DNA from: Platanthera guangdongensis
Lineage: Eukaryota > Streptophyta > Magnoliopsida > Asparagales > Orchidaceae
Assembly: GCA_039583875.1 (NCBI GenBank)
Contig: CM077161.1
Coordinates: 64,857,885 to 64,921,884, forward strand
Reading direction: 5' to 3'
Length of the DNA stretch: 64,000 nt
A program made the position numbers and the translations under genes. The notes beneath the pieces are model-generated. The model was not told where the DNA came from and searched no databases. It saw only the letters and a program-made list of their open reading frames with translations. Below are positions 33,986 through 45,897 of this stretch, piece by piece (the first letter of the stretch is position 1; each line of letters opens with the position of its first letter).

Positions 33986-34636
33986 TGTCGGAGCTTGAGG
34001 AGACCTGCCAATGTTATGTGTAACCATAGCGGTCTGCCTCTCTCAGTTTCCTAGCGGTTTAGCTCAGCGGTCAGTTGGTGAACCTCAGTTGGCGGTCTGA
34101 TGGATAGTCGAAGTAGAGACCTAGGTGTTAGCCGCATCTGCGATCTAGCAGGAAGCGCAACAGCGGTTTGGCAGGAAGACACAGTAGCGGTCTGGCAGGA
34201 AGCCGTAGCAGCGATCTGGCAGGAAGTCGCAACAATGGTCTAGAGTTATGCCGCAGTGGTTTGGTGTTATGTCGCATCAGTAGAGTTGATGCTAGCCGTA
34301 TTGGACTTGATGAAGCCGCAGCCGTGGACAGATGGTTAGCCGCAACTGTGATCTAGTGGCAACCTGCAGTTGCGGTCTGGCGGCCTGAACTAGCGGTCTC
34401 TCTAGCTTTGTGGCAGTTTACTTGGTAGCTGCTAGGTGTCGTGTTATTCATTGTATAGTGTGCGGTTTGATCATGTAAAATTATAGAAGCCGCCCGACTT
34501 GTATTTAGTCCCACATTGTTTGTAGTATTCTCTCATCTCCCTTATTTTCTATAAATAAGGGGGCATACCTATGTAATAATTATCATTTTCGAGCAATAAA
34601 GTTTGCAGTTTATTTACCTCTTGTCTATTTCCTCAC
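33986..34636 (+). repeat. 3' LTR of the second copia element (right end approximate)
   Basis: A GAGGGGGAG purine tract ends at 33985 and the LTR starts TGTCGGAGC. It holds a short-motif array (34020-34400: GCGGTCTGG, GGCAGGAAG and variants), a CTATAAATAAGG box at 34549 and an AATAAA signal near 34595. A CA end near 34631-34636 is the likely terminus; there is no second copy to confirm it. Confidence 0.7.
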
Positions 34637-34976
34637 TCATTTTTCACAATAATAATAAAGATAACAAGCCTCACTTTGATGAGGAGCACTATAATAATAA
34701 AAAATTTGTCTCTTTCGTGCGACATCCAAAAGATTTAATTTATTTTGGAGCTCGGCAACTTTGGCGGCCAAATGAGATAACATTGTTTTTTGAAAACGAA
34801 AATAAAACAACATTCACTTAATAAAAATGAATTTGAAATTGAAAACTAAAAAGAGAAATGGTGGTAGATAAAGAGAATGATAAAATTTGGGTGAGAGATA
34901 AAGGGAAATTAAAAAGATAATAAAAAAGAAATGATAAAATTAATAGCTTTCCTCATTTCAAATATCAAAACTAAGG
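34637..34976 (-). other. Remnant of the second LARD interior
   Basis: AT-rich sequence with GAGAGATAAAG-type tracts. No gene is supported; a 72-codon frame at 34603-34821 overlaps the copia LTR and has no recognisable domain. Confidence 0.5.
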
Positions 34977-34994
34977 TCCCGGACAACGACGCCA
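34977..34994 (-). other. tRNA-Asp-type primer-binding site of the second LARD
   Basis: TCCCGGACAACGACGCCA on the plus strand matches the tRNA-Asp 3' end at 15 of 18 positions, six bases from the LTR. Confidence 0.75.
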
Positions 34995-35000
34995 AAAAAT

Positions 35001-36760
35001 TGATTGTGAAATTATGCTGATGTGCGGAGAAGAGGGTGTGAAAGGAGATAGAACTTAGGTTGATAATCTTCTCCAATTCTATATCTGATAAAGTCAAGTG
35101 TACCTTATCGTTTTTAGTATAGGATATTTAAGTTCAATATCAAGGTCGTATTTCCCAGGCTGGATTGATTACTTCTACTTTGAAGAATGACTATTATCTT
35201 ATCAAGTGATTTATGGTTTGTTTTACTTAACTAAAGGAGCACTAAATTGCATGTTATAAAAAAGGTTAAAACGATGGATAAAAAAATTAGTACTCGATTT
35301 TGAATCACTTCGGCATAAGCTAATCAAAATGAAATAAGAAACTAAATATTAATAAAGTAAAAGGCAACTTGACCGTTGGGGTTCCTGAAGTTTTAACACG
35401 CTCCTCTTGAAGAAGTGCCCAACTGAGTATAGAAAGATCTGACCGAACTCTCGTCCCATATTCGAATGCCAAAATCTAGCCTTAAGTGGTGAACCCCGCT
35501 ATTGGATTTGACTTTAATCCTGGAGATTTACGTAATTCTCTCAAGAGAGGTGTGTGCAACTCTCTTTACTCTGGGGTGATCATTTCAAACTATCAGCCTC
35601 TCGGCTAGCTAAGAATGAAAACCTAAGGGGAGACTATATATTGATAATATAGTTTCACTAAATTTAATCAAGAGTAAATCGAAGGCTTGTACTTTAAAAA
35701 GAGAAAGAAAGCCAAAGCATCATAACTTTATCAAGTCTTCCTCAGATCATCACGATCCAGCATAAATGAGAATTTAATTACTCATGGTGGAAGGGTAAGA
35801 GAGAGATAGGTGGTAAAAATTCATGAAAAATTAAATAAAGAAAGAAAGAGAAAGAGAGAAACATTTATTACTAAAGCAAAGGGAGTTACAAGTTGAACTT
35901 AAAAATACAATTGCATAAATTAAAGACTAGCTATGTACAACTCCACACTATTAAAGGACATTACAAGTTTATTATAAAAGTTGCATAGAAATAACTTTAA
36001 ATGAGAGAGAGAAAAAGAGAGAAAATGAGAACATAAACATGAAGAAAAACAAGTAGCAACAAACAAACTCTCAACTAAACTCAACCAATCTGCTTCTAAA
36101 CTACTCTCAATCTAATCTAATCTACTCTAATCTGTTCCGGAACACTTCGAGCTTGCTGGTATTTATAGATATTTTTCTGGGAAGTACACGCCCCCCTTAC
36201 ACACTCATGTCGGGGGGGGGGGGGGGGGGGCGTGTAAGCATTATTGACTTCGGCTGAGGAAATTCCACCGGACAGCAACTGGCTCCAAAGTTGGCATACA
36301 CGCCCAAGTACACGCCCGTGTAGGCGGGGCATATATGTTGCGACATGATGACGACTCAGCAAAAGTCGCACTGCGGAGGGAGTTGGGGTACACACCCATG
36401 TAGGGGGCATGTAAGTTATTGCGTTTATGTGTAGTGGGGAAAGTCGCGTTACGGCGCCAAAAATATGTATTGGCAGGACAAGTACAGGGTGCATGCCCGT
36501 GTAGGTGGTAAACGGTCCTGACCTAGGTTCGGCGGATCGAAAAAATGTTGTGTTGCGACGCATCTTTGAAACTTGGTGGGACATGGCCCTGGTACACGCC
36601 CGTGTAGATTCTACACGGCCGTGACCTAAGGCGTGTAAGTTGGATTTTTCTAGATCTAGTCTTTGGACCGTTGCTTCAATCCAATTGGATTAGATGCCCT
36701 AGGTACACACCCGTGTAATTGGTACACGGTCGTGACCTAGGGGAGTGTAAGGTGGGAAAT
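35001..36760 (-). repeat. 5' LTR of the second LARD, major part
   Basis: Starts TGATTGTGAA on plus. It contains, on the minus strand, a palindrome-rich array (36180-36750; CACGCCCGTGTAGG and relatives) upstream of a CTATAAATACC box near 36160. A run of 19 G lies at 36212-36230. It is interrupted at 36760 by chromovirus C and resumes at 44893. Confidence 0.8.
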
Positions 36761-38604
36761 TGTAACACCCCCATCCGTCGTATGGCATATAACAGAAGGT
36801 CCAGCTGGAACCCAATGCCATATACCATGGAAAGTCGGAAGGGTTACATAAGAATACCAAAACCATACAACTATAAGTACTCGTCCTACATAGAGCATTC
36901 TAGTGGAAGCTTTTAAACAGTTATAAAGAACCCATAATTGATATATCAACTAACATGAATGTCCACAACTACCACAGGAATGAAATAACCAATACAAAGA
37001 AAGCATTGGACTTATGGCCATATAAGGGTTTCACTTTACAAAGTAGTGTTTTCCATACATCGGCTCGTAGGCCGACCACACATGACAAAACAAAATACAG
37101 CTATTTACTTTGGCCTTCGAGGGCCAGCTCAGCAACTTGGGCTTCAGCCCGCTATTTAGCACTCGGCTCCGCAACACCTGGAAGCAACATTCCACCGCAC
37201 GGTGGCAAACAAAGCAAGGGTCAGCCAAAGCCGACCAAATTATAATTACCCCGCCCCTTACACGGGACGAAGATGCCCCTTCCCTGCAATTCATTAGCCC
37301 AGCTAAACAATAAAAGTGCGAATATACTACGCTACAGGTGTAGGCTCTCACAGCTCCTGACTATGCCAATGGCCAGTCCCTCTTTGGGTCTCTAGCACCG
37401 AACCACATAGCCCGGGTCCGATTCCACTTGCCCGTTGCTCACAACGCATAGTTCACCTTAAGACGTACGCACGAGCCAAGCTTATCTCCGATCCCGCAAC
37501 AATCCAAATAACACATAACCCAGTTATGTACAAGACCGGCTCCCAGGCCGCCAAATTAGCAGAATTACGTTTCCGCTCAGATTTCGGGGTGCGCCTTGGA
37601 GTTAATCCCCAAGGATCCCTGCTGTAATCTACCGTGTAGAAACCCGAAAACACAAAACACGGAGTCTTCTCCGGCAAATCATATAAAATGCAACATCACC
37701 GATCCAGACCAACATGTCCGGGTAGGCTTCACACACAATTCCTATGTCTGTACCTTGCTTCCGGACTATATATGCAACACAAGGGGGACTATTCCTGTCA
37801 ACCCCATGGAACACCGCACACTCACCGCACACTCGTGGTAGTGGGTTTCCTTATGCAAAAAGGGAGCTTCACATGCTCAAGTAGAGAATCATTACCCTTG
37901 TAGTACGCTTCTGTGCCACGAAAAAAACTATACGGATAGAAGGCTTCGCAATGGAACTTCCTCCGCGGATCCACTCTCGGTTCTCAAAAGGGTGCTCTGA
38001 TGCTCCGTCGGCGGCCGGAACCCTCCCTCTGCTTCCTCCTCTCTCCAACTCCTTAGAAAGAGAATGGTAAAGAGAAAATGAGGAGTTAAGCCTCCATTCC
38101 CGGCTTAACAGAGCAGGAACACATCTGGGCCGTCGGATCTTAATTAAAGAAAATGAACGGCTCAGATCCGCCCAAAAATCAACAAATCTGGGCCGAACAC
38201 GGCCTCGCACACGGACGTGTCCCAGGCCGTGTGCATTGATCCAGGCACGATCGTCGAGCACAGAAACTGACACGGGTCGAGATACGCCCGTGTCTCAACC
38301 TGACATGCCCGTGTCAGTTTCCGACACGCTCGTGCACTAGGGTCATATCACCAGTAACCGCCACGCTAACCGACACGACTCTTGGGAACACGAGTGGTGA
38401 CACAGGTATGCACACGCCCGTGTCATTAGACACGCCCGTGTCACGCTGTCGTGTTTCCTGCCGTGTCCTTCTCTGGACACAGCCGGCCAACACAAACAAC
38501 CACACGGCCTTCGACACGCCCGTGTCCTAGGCCGTGTACCCCTATACAGGCACCAAAAATTCTCTTGGATACGATCAGCTCGATACGATTTTCGAGGCAT
38601 TACA
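36761..38604 (-). repeat. 3' LTR of chromovirus C
   Basis: 1,844 bp, matching 43485-44887 except that about 550 bp (roughly 37520-38070) are present only here. CACG/CGTG palindromes such as GACACGCCCGTGTC fill 38200-38560. On the minus strand a purine tract (TAAGTGGTGGAGATT) at 38605-38620 adjoins it. Confidence 0.92.
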
Positions 38605-38649
38605 AATCTCCACCACTTAAAGAATTTTGTCCGGAAATTATGTAAAGGT

Positions 38650-39950
38650 ACACAAAAATTTAAATGTTACCTGAGTGGAATAACTCGGGGTATTCTTCCA
38701 TCATAGTCTACTCTCGCTCCCAGGAAAGCTCCTCACGACCGCAGTTATCCCAACGGACTTTACCATTCGGATTTCCTACTGCGGAGTCGCTTAACCTCCA
38801 AGTATTCAATGCGTACTGGCTTGACCTTCATCCTCAACCCATAATCAACTGGCACTTGATCGACCGCAACGACCTGCGAAGGCTCTTGCACCGCCTTTCG
38901 CAACACCGATACGTGGAACACATCATGTAGCCCACTAAACTCCACTGACAGCTTCAATCGATACGCGGCTTCGCCAAAATGCTCTAGGATTTCAAACGAT
39001 CGAAGGTATCTCGGACTCAGCTTCTTCAAGAGTGGAACCCGCGAGACTCCCTTGAACGTCTTGATTTTTAAATACACCCAGTCGCCAACACCGAACTCCA
39101 TGTTCCTGTGCTTGGCATTATAGTATTTTGCCAGCTTGTCCTGAGTGGTCTTCAACCTTTCCTGAACTGTACGTATCATTGAAGTGGCCTCTTCTACCAC
39201 TTGACGTTTGTATAGCTTCGATTCACCTGTCTCCAACCAAGACAATGGTGTGCGACACTTTCTCCCATATAAGGCCTCGAAAGACGCCATTCGAATACTC
39301 ACCGGATAACTGTTGTTATATACAAACTCCACCATGTACAGGTGATCTTCCCACTTCTTTCCGAAATCCAATACGCACATATGAAGCATGTCCTCCATCG
39401 TCCGGTTGACCCTCTCGGTCTGACCATCGGTATGCGGATGAAAGGTTGTGCTGAAACTCAACTTAGTTCCCAACAGACTATGCACCATCCTCCAGTCATT
39501 CGACGTGAAGCGTCCATCTCGGTGACTAACAATACTGCGGGGCACACTATGCAATCGTACAATATTATCCATATAGAGTTTGGCAAAATTCTCCACCGGA
39601 TCTTCCTTCCTGTTTAGAATGAAATGCGACACCTTTGTCAATCTATCTACGACCACACAGATGGCGTCGTTTCCCCTCTGTGACTTTGGCAAACCATGCA
39701 CAAAATCCATAGAAATGTCGTTGAATTTTCACTCTGGGATAGGTAGGGACTTCAAGAAACCTCCGGGCTTCTAACACTCCGCCTTTACCAAGGCACATGT
39801 CAGGCACTTGGCCACATAATATGCTACATCCATCTTTAATCCTGGTCTCCAGAACAACTTCTTCATGTCTCTATACATCTTCGAGCTCCCCGGGTGGATT
39901 GAGTACTTGGTATGATCTGCCTCGTACAATAACTCCTCCCGAAGATTACC
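38650..39950 (-). pseudogene. pol: Chromovirus C integrase and frameshifted chromodomain
   Basis: On the minus strand a KCLTC zinc-finger remnant near 39810 leads into an open frame (39710-38760). The D,D-35-E residues are present: Asp in MDFVHGL, Asp in SHRDGRF and Glu in TDGQTERVN. The MASFEALYGRKCRTP and GDWVYLKIKT blocks follow. The frame stops after RKSEW, exactly at the start of the chromodomain beta strand. A one-base shift restores VRWDNCGREELSWE, so a frameshift disabled the chromodomain. Stops also occur near 39730 and 39770. Confidence 0.85.
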
Positions 39951-40016
39951 CGCACTAGGAATGCATAGGCGAATGTCCCTCCTTAGCAGTCCATCCTTAA
40001 TAACAAATTGGGAATT

Positions 40017-41728
40017 TTATCTATCCAAAGATTCATCCAAGATCTGCTTCATGTTGCTATCCTGAACTAATGCCCTCCGAACTGTATCAGCTAGGTCATA
40101 CTGCACCTCTCTCCAAAACAATTTCGCCTCGGTACTAGACTGCTTTTCGATGCAAGTTATCTTCAATGCCTCCAATTCACGGACCAAACTCTCATCATGT
40201 ACAAACAACCAGCGGGCTCGCGCTGGAACCCTGCGAATCAATGCATCCGCCACTGCATTTCCTTTCCCAGGTACATAATGTATCTCGAAGGTGTAGTCCC
40301 CTAGGAACTCCATCCATCTCCGCTGCCTCATGTTCAGGTTCTTCTGATCCAACAGGTACTTCAGGCTCTTACGATTGGTGTAGATGTCGACCTTCACACT
40401 GTATAGATAGTGCCTCCACAGCTTTATAGCAAATATCACGGCTACTAACTCTAAGTCATGGACCGGATAATTCCGCTCATGAACCTTCAATTATCGTGAA
40501 CCATAGGCTATCATGCTCCCATGTTGTAGCAGAACACAGCCCAAACCATTGCCCGAAGCATCACTATAGATTTTTAACCCTTCAGTCCCACTCGACGAAC
40601 ATAAGATAGGCGTCGTGGTCAACCGCCTCTTCAATTCTTCAAAAACCTGCTCCCACTCCAACGACCACACAAACATTCGATCCTACCTTATCAATGTCGT
40701 GAGTGGTAGCGCTATCCGCGAGAAGTTCTCTACGAATCGCCTGTAGTAGCCGGCAAGCCCCAGAAAGCTCCGGACTTCCGCCACTGTAGTTAGTACAGGC
40801 CACTCCCGTATCGTCACTATCTTCGTTGTATCCACTGCTATCCCTTCTCCACTAACAAAATGACCAAGGAACGCTACCGAGGATAGCCAGAACTCAAACT
40901 TGGAGAACTTAGCATACAACTGATTTCTTCTCAACGTCTCCAACACCATGTGCAGATGCTTGTAGTGATCCTCCTCACACTGCGAGGACACCAGGATATC
41001 GTCGATAAATACTATCACGAAACGATCCAGATGCTCTCTGAACATCCTGTTCATCAGATCCATAAACACGGATGGCGCATTGGTCAACCCAAATGACATG
41101 ACCGTGAACTCATAATGTCCAAAAAACATGCTGAACACTATCTTTGGGATGTTGCTTTCCCTTATCCTTAATATGTAGTAACTAGATTTCAAATCTAATT
41201 TCGAATATACTGTATACCCAACCAACTGATCAAATAGATCGTCAATCCTTGGGATCGGATACTTATTCTTCTCCGTAAGCTTGTTCAACTCCCGATAGTC
41301 AATACAGAGTCACAAGCTCCCATCTTTCTTCTTAATGAAGACGACCAGTGCGCTCCAAGGCGACGAACTTGGACGCGCATACCCTTGCTCCAACAACTCT
41401 TGCAGTTGCACCTTCAACTTTGCCATCTCTATTGGCGCTATCCGATAGGGAGAGCGTGACACCGGTTTGGCACGTGGCACCAGCTCGATAGTAAAATCAA
41501 TCTCCCGCTGCAGAGGGGCCCTGGGAGATCATCTGAAAACACATCAGGATATTCGAACACAACTGGAATACTGCTCAAACTTGGCTTAGGCGTTGAAGTC
41601 TGCACTAATGTGACAAACAGCTCTGCCCCAGACTGAACTGCCTTGATCACCTGTAGGGTTGACATAAAAACCTTACCCGACCCCTTCATGCCTGTGAATG
41701 TAGTCTCCCGATCAGTATTCAGTCCCAA
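40017..41728 (-). pseudogene. pol: Chromovirus C reverse transcriptase and RNase H
   Basis: RT runs from about 41560 to 40900 on the minus strand, with [18 protein letters not shown], a [15 protein letters not shown] block and catalytic FIDDILVSS. The [10 protein letters not shown] motif and RNase H follow (40676-40017). RNase H keeps the Asp in IYSDASGNGLG and the ERNYPVHDLELVAV block, but the usual TDHKSLKYL reads TNRKSLKYL, so a catalytic Asp is lost. Stops lie at about 40490 and 40680, and a frameshift near 41520 separates the pre-RT part. YVPGKGNAVADAL marks the end of RNase H. Confidence 0.85.
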
Positions 41729-41779
41729 CTTAACCTCCTTTCGGTTTCAATCATAACATGCTCGCTGCTCCGAGAGCCA

Positions 41780-42060
41780 GTCCATATCGAAAATTACGTC
41801 GAATGCCACTAACGGTAATACCACGCTTTCAAGTCAAACTCCTGATCCCCAATCTGAATCTTAACCACACATACTCTATCCGTGAGCATTGAGCACCCAT
41901 TGGGCAACAACACATCCAACTTGTCTTTAGCCATCGAGGAAGGGACTCCGATGCGCGATACGAATCGTTCGGACAAGAAGGAATATGAATCTCCCGTATC
42001 AAACAGGGTTCTCACCTGACAATCAAAAATCAACACAAAGCCTAGCACAAACAAATGCAA
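41780..42060 (-). pseudogene. pol: Chromovirus C protease
   Basis: The frame at 42060-41809 contains the aspartic protease active site LFDTGDSYSF, with the DTG triad intact, but it ends at a stop before the domain is complete; remaining protease text (including VIFDMDWL-like sequence near 41790) is in another frame. Confidence 0.75.
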
Positions 42061-42108
42061 GCCAACATATAAAAAGGTATCAACTACATAAAGTTAAACT
42101 GCTATAAT

Positions 42109-43274
42109 TTAACTCATACTTGTCACTACTTCAGCTTGTTTTATGGCCTGTTGCAGACCAAGGTTATAAACTCTAGGCTGGGCTGGAGCATGGTGGGACG
42201 CAGTTGACTCCACCGCCTTCTCTTTTTCTACGTAGGTTGCTCCAGGCTTCCTCTCAGACTTTGCACGTCTGCTCCAACACTCACGAGCAAAATGCCCCAT
42301 CTTTCTGTAGTTATAACACGCTCCTGGGACTAGACTTGTAGTTGCCCCCTCTGCACCAGACGAAGGGGCTAAGTTCGAAGTCTTCGACTTCTTGTTCCAT
42401 CGGCTGAAACCCGACTTTGCATTCAGCACTTTGAACTCTGACTTCTTTTCCCCGGGATCTTTCTTCTCTTGCACTTTATTCACGACCTTTTCCAATGACC
42501 GGGCCAATTGACCAAGGCTAGGAAACCCTGTGCCTTAGGCCCATTGAGGAGAATCTGCAGGTCGCCACGTAGACCCTCATAGAATCGGTTGCTCCTCCGC
42601 TCCTCTTCAGTGAACATAGCACCACCATAACGACCCAACCACGTAAACTCGTGGAGATACTCATCCATGCTTCTGCCTCCCTGAGTCAGACCAAGGTACT
42701 GATTCTCCATCTCCAGCTTCTGAGCGGAGGGTAGATATCTGGCCAAAAACAACCTCTAGAATTCCTCCATAGGCACATCCGCAAGTTGCCTTCCCACTAA
42801 GAGATGAACCTCCAACTCGTCCCACTAGAGCCTCGCCTCACCAGCCAATAGGAAGGTCACTATGGTGGTCTTCTGCCACTCAACAGTTTCTGTGGCCGTC
42901 AAGACCCTCTTTATAGTAGATAGCCAATCCTCAGCTTGAGTTGGCGTTCCAACCCTGTCGAACCTCGGAGGATTAAAGATCATTACATGCTTGAACTGCT
43001 TCTTCGTAGCTCTCCTTGGTGCTACTTGATCAACTGCCACGTGCTCTATCACTCCCGGCTCTGCCGGCCTAATCGGTTCTTGCTCATTAATAGGTGGTAC
43101 TTGGTGTATTTTCCCTGCAGGTTGTTCATTAATCATAGCAAAGACTGCTTCGGCAACCAATCTGATTGTTTCCGCTGAAGGAGGAGTTGTAGGCACGTCC
43201 CTCAATGGACTACTTTCTGCAGATTGCGGGCGTTGTGATTGCCCAGCACCGCTCCTAGCCGCCTATAATAGCAT
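42109..43274 (-). pseudogene. gag: Chromovirus C Gag
   Basis: The likely start is the ATG at 43274-43272, followed three codons later by a TAG. Open pieces at 43205-42825, 42752-42480 and 42507-42109 hold the gag domain (FNPPRFDRVGTPTQAEDWL, then LARYLPSAQKLEMENQYLGL) and a zinc knuckle that reads CYNYRKMGHFAREC, where the second zinc-binding Cys has become Tyr. Stops near 42750 and a frame change near 42500 disable it. The last stop is 49 bp before the protease frame. Confidence 0.85.
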
Positions 43275-43471
43275 AGACCCTTGATTAGATGACAAACATA
43301 TTGCTAAAAACAATCATTGGAACACTCAGATTCCTCAAAACAAGAGCACTTTTAATTCCTAAGTGGACATTCATGGGTTTTTTTGATGTTATAACGATGA
43401 CATACATACGTGCACACCACCCCTCAAAAGAATTCGTCCACGAATTCATTTAAGTTGACCAGAACGAAAAG

Positions 43472-43484
43472 TCTGATACCAAAT
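43472..43484 (-). other. Primer-binding site of chromovirus C
   Basis: The minus strand reads TTTGGTATCAGA directly after the 5' LTR, an iMet-type site. Confidence 0.8.
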
Positions 43485-44887
43485 TGTAACACCCCCATCC
43501 GTCGTATGACATATAACAGAAAGTCTAGCTGGAACCCTACGGCATATACCACAGATAGTCGGAAGGGTTACATAAGAATACCAAAACCATACAACTATAA
43601 CTACTCGTCCTACACAGAGAATTTTAGTGGAAGCTTTTAAATAGTTATAAAGAACCCATAATTGATATATCAACTAACATGAATGTCCACAACTACCACA
43701 GGAATGAAATAACCAATATAAAGAAAGCATTTGGCCTTATGGACTTACAAGGGTTTCACTTAACAAAGTAGTGTTTTCCATACATCGACTCGCAGGCCGG
43801 CCACACATGACAAAACAAAATACAGCTATTCGCTTTGGCCTTCGAGGGCCAGCTCAGCAACTTGGGCTTCAGCCCGCTATTTAGCACTCGGCTCCGCAGC
43901 ACCTGCAAGCAACATTCCACCACATGGTGGCAAACAAAGCAACGGTCAGTCAAAGCCGACCAAATTATAACGAACCCGCCCCTTACTCGGGACGGCGGTG
44001 CTCCTTCCCTGCAATTCATTAGCCCATCTAAACAATAAAAGTGCGAATATACTATGCCACAGGTGTAGGCTCTCACGACCCAAACACCCCGTGCACTCAG
44101 GGCACATTAACGGTGAATCCGGTCAATTCTTTGGCTTCACCACCATCCCCGGGATGGCAACAATGTGAGCATTTTAACCTTTTTGACCACTGTCTAAGGC
44201 TCCCGACTATGCCAACGACCAGTCCCTCTTTGGGCCTCTCGCACCGAACCACATTGCCCGGGTCCGATTCCACTTGCCTGTTGCTCACAATGCGTAGTTC
44301 ACCTTAAGACGTACGCATGAGCCAAACTTCTCTCGGATCCCGCAACAATCAAAACAATACATAACGAGCAAATGAGGAGTTAAGCCTCCATTTCCGGCCT
44401 TAATAGAGCAGGAACACATCTGGGCCGTTGGATCTTAATTAAAGAAAACAAACGGCTAAGATATGCCCAAAAAATCAACAAATCTAGGCCGAAAACGCCC
44501 TCACACATGGCCGTGTCCCAGGCCGTGTGCATCGATCCAGGCACGATCGTCGAGCACAGAAACTGACATGGGTCGAGATACGCCCGTGTCTCCACCTGAC
44601 ACGCCCATGTCGGTTTCCGACATGCCTGTGCACTAGGGTCGTGTCACCAGTAACCTCCATGCCAACCGACACGACTCTTGGGAACACGGGTGGTGACACG
44701 GGTATGCAAATGCCCGTATCGTTAGACAGGCCCGTGTCATGCTGCCGTGTCCTTCTCTGGACATAGCCGGCCAACACAAACAACCACACGGTGTTGGAGA
44801 CGCCCATGTCCTTGGCCGTGTACCCCTATACAGGCACCAAAATTCTCTTGGACACGATCAGCTCGATACGATTTTCGAGGCGTTACA
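43485..44887 (-). repeat. 5' LTR of chromovirus C
   Basis: 1,403 bp. Same termini as 36761-38604. It lacks about 550 bp (junction near 44365) and carries about 100 bp around 44080-44190 that the other LTR lacks. Confidence 0.92.
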
Positions 44888-44892
44888 GAAAT

Positions 44893-45050
44893 GACCAAAA
44901 AGTATCAAAATCCTAAAAAACAAAAAATAAACTAAGTTGGAATAATTTTATAAAAGAAACTAATTATATGCTGAAAATTCATAAAATTTATAATTTTAAA
45001 CAATAAAATATATGGATTTATCTCAGAAATTTATGCTAAAATAAGTATCA
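44893..45050 (-). repeat. 5' LTR of the second LARD, terminal part
   Basis: Continuation of 35001-36760 after the GAAAT duplication. It is AT-rich and ends AAGTATCA, the counterpart of the TTTATCA end in the first LARD. Confidence 0.65.
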
Positions 45051-45897
45051 TCAACCCTTTTCTTGGTTGAAAGATTTTGGGAGAAGGCCACTGCCTTACC
45101 CCTGAGAGTTGGTGCTGGAGCACCAAATTCAAATTGTACAAGGTGGGCCATTTGGATTTATATATGGGGAGCTTCAATGCACTCAACCCCATAACCTTTC
45201 TTCTCCCATTTTAAGATGCACTATTGATGTTACAAGAAGATTTTTTATTCATCCAGTGACCATACATACTATCATGGTCATACTTGTTAGAAGGAAATAC
45301 TAACTTCTGAAAGGTGGTTTGAGGAATAGATGGTTCCTTTCCTTTCCCTTCAGAAGAGTAGCTCTAGTATTCCACTTGAACCCCAATCTCCTCTTATTAT
45401 TTTGAGAGGAGAATGAGTCTATCAGACTATCTTAGGGTTAGAGAACTTAGCCGCTAGATTATTCTCCTTGAGAAGATCATTCTTAAGCTTTTTGATAAAT
45501 TTTTCATTTGAAATTCTTATCTCAGTGTGATTATCATTGATCCCCTTGAGCTCAAAAGAGTTTGAGGCTATTTCATGGAATGCTTCACTTTTTGCTTCTA
45601 ACTCAGCCTTAATGGGCCATAGTACCTTGATCTATTCAGCTTGCTTTTTAGGAAGCTTCTTACATTTTCCAAATGCCTCAAGGATGTCTCCATATCTATC
45701 AATCAATTAATTGATGTCTTTCTCTGAATCTGAACCATCCTCACTTATAGAAGTGGAAGAAGCTTTAGATTCTAGGCCAGTCTCATAATCAGTATCAGAA
45801 GGAGAGATTGGTTGAGAGATTATTACATCTGGATCAGAATTGTCCTGATCTTCTTCAGTCATGGCAATGAGGGTATAATATTCTTCATCATCACAGT
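45051..45897 (-). pseudogene. gag: Minus-strand copia fragment: Gag C-terminus and protease start
   Basis: On the minus strand the part at 45897-45430 encodes an acidic stretch (DDEEYYTLIAMTEEDQ, then SDTDYETG) and a coiled-coil-like segment (ELEAKSEAFHEIASNSFELK), typical of the region after the zinc knuckle in Sirevirus-like copia Gag. Further on, near 45270-45170, there is a decayed aspartic protease region (an HMTG-like motif). Stops and frameshifts are frequent. The Tat element inserted at 45898 within the acidic stretch; the zinc-knuckle side continues at 59137. Confidence 0.65.

Larger units (their letters stand above)
36761..44887 (-). mobile_element. Ty3/gypsy chromovirus C on the minus strand
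   Basis: LTRs at 36761-38604 and 43485-44887 start TGTAACACCC and end TTACA on plus. The exact target duplication GAAAT is at 36756-36760 and 44888-44892. On the minus strand an iMet-type primer site follows the 43485 LTR, then gag with a zinc knuckle, protease, RT, RNase H, integrase and a chromodomain remnant. The two LTRs differ in length by 441 bp because of a deletion in one and a short insertion. It is related to but clearly distinct from chromovirus A. Confidence 0.93.
34637..45050 (-). mobile_element. Second LARD, 5' portion, split by chromovirus C
   Basis: The 5' LTR (35001-36760 plus 44893-45050), a tRNA-Asp-type primer site and a short piece of interior remain on the minus strand. 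LTR text parallels the first LARD, for example AGTATAGGATATT, ATCAAGGTCGTATT and the CTCGGCTAGC block. The interior is cut at the second copia element near 34637, so the 3' LTR is missing. No target duplication can be tested. Confidence 0.75.
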
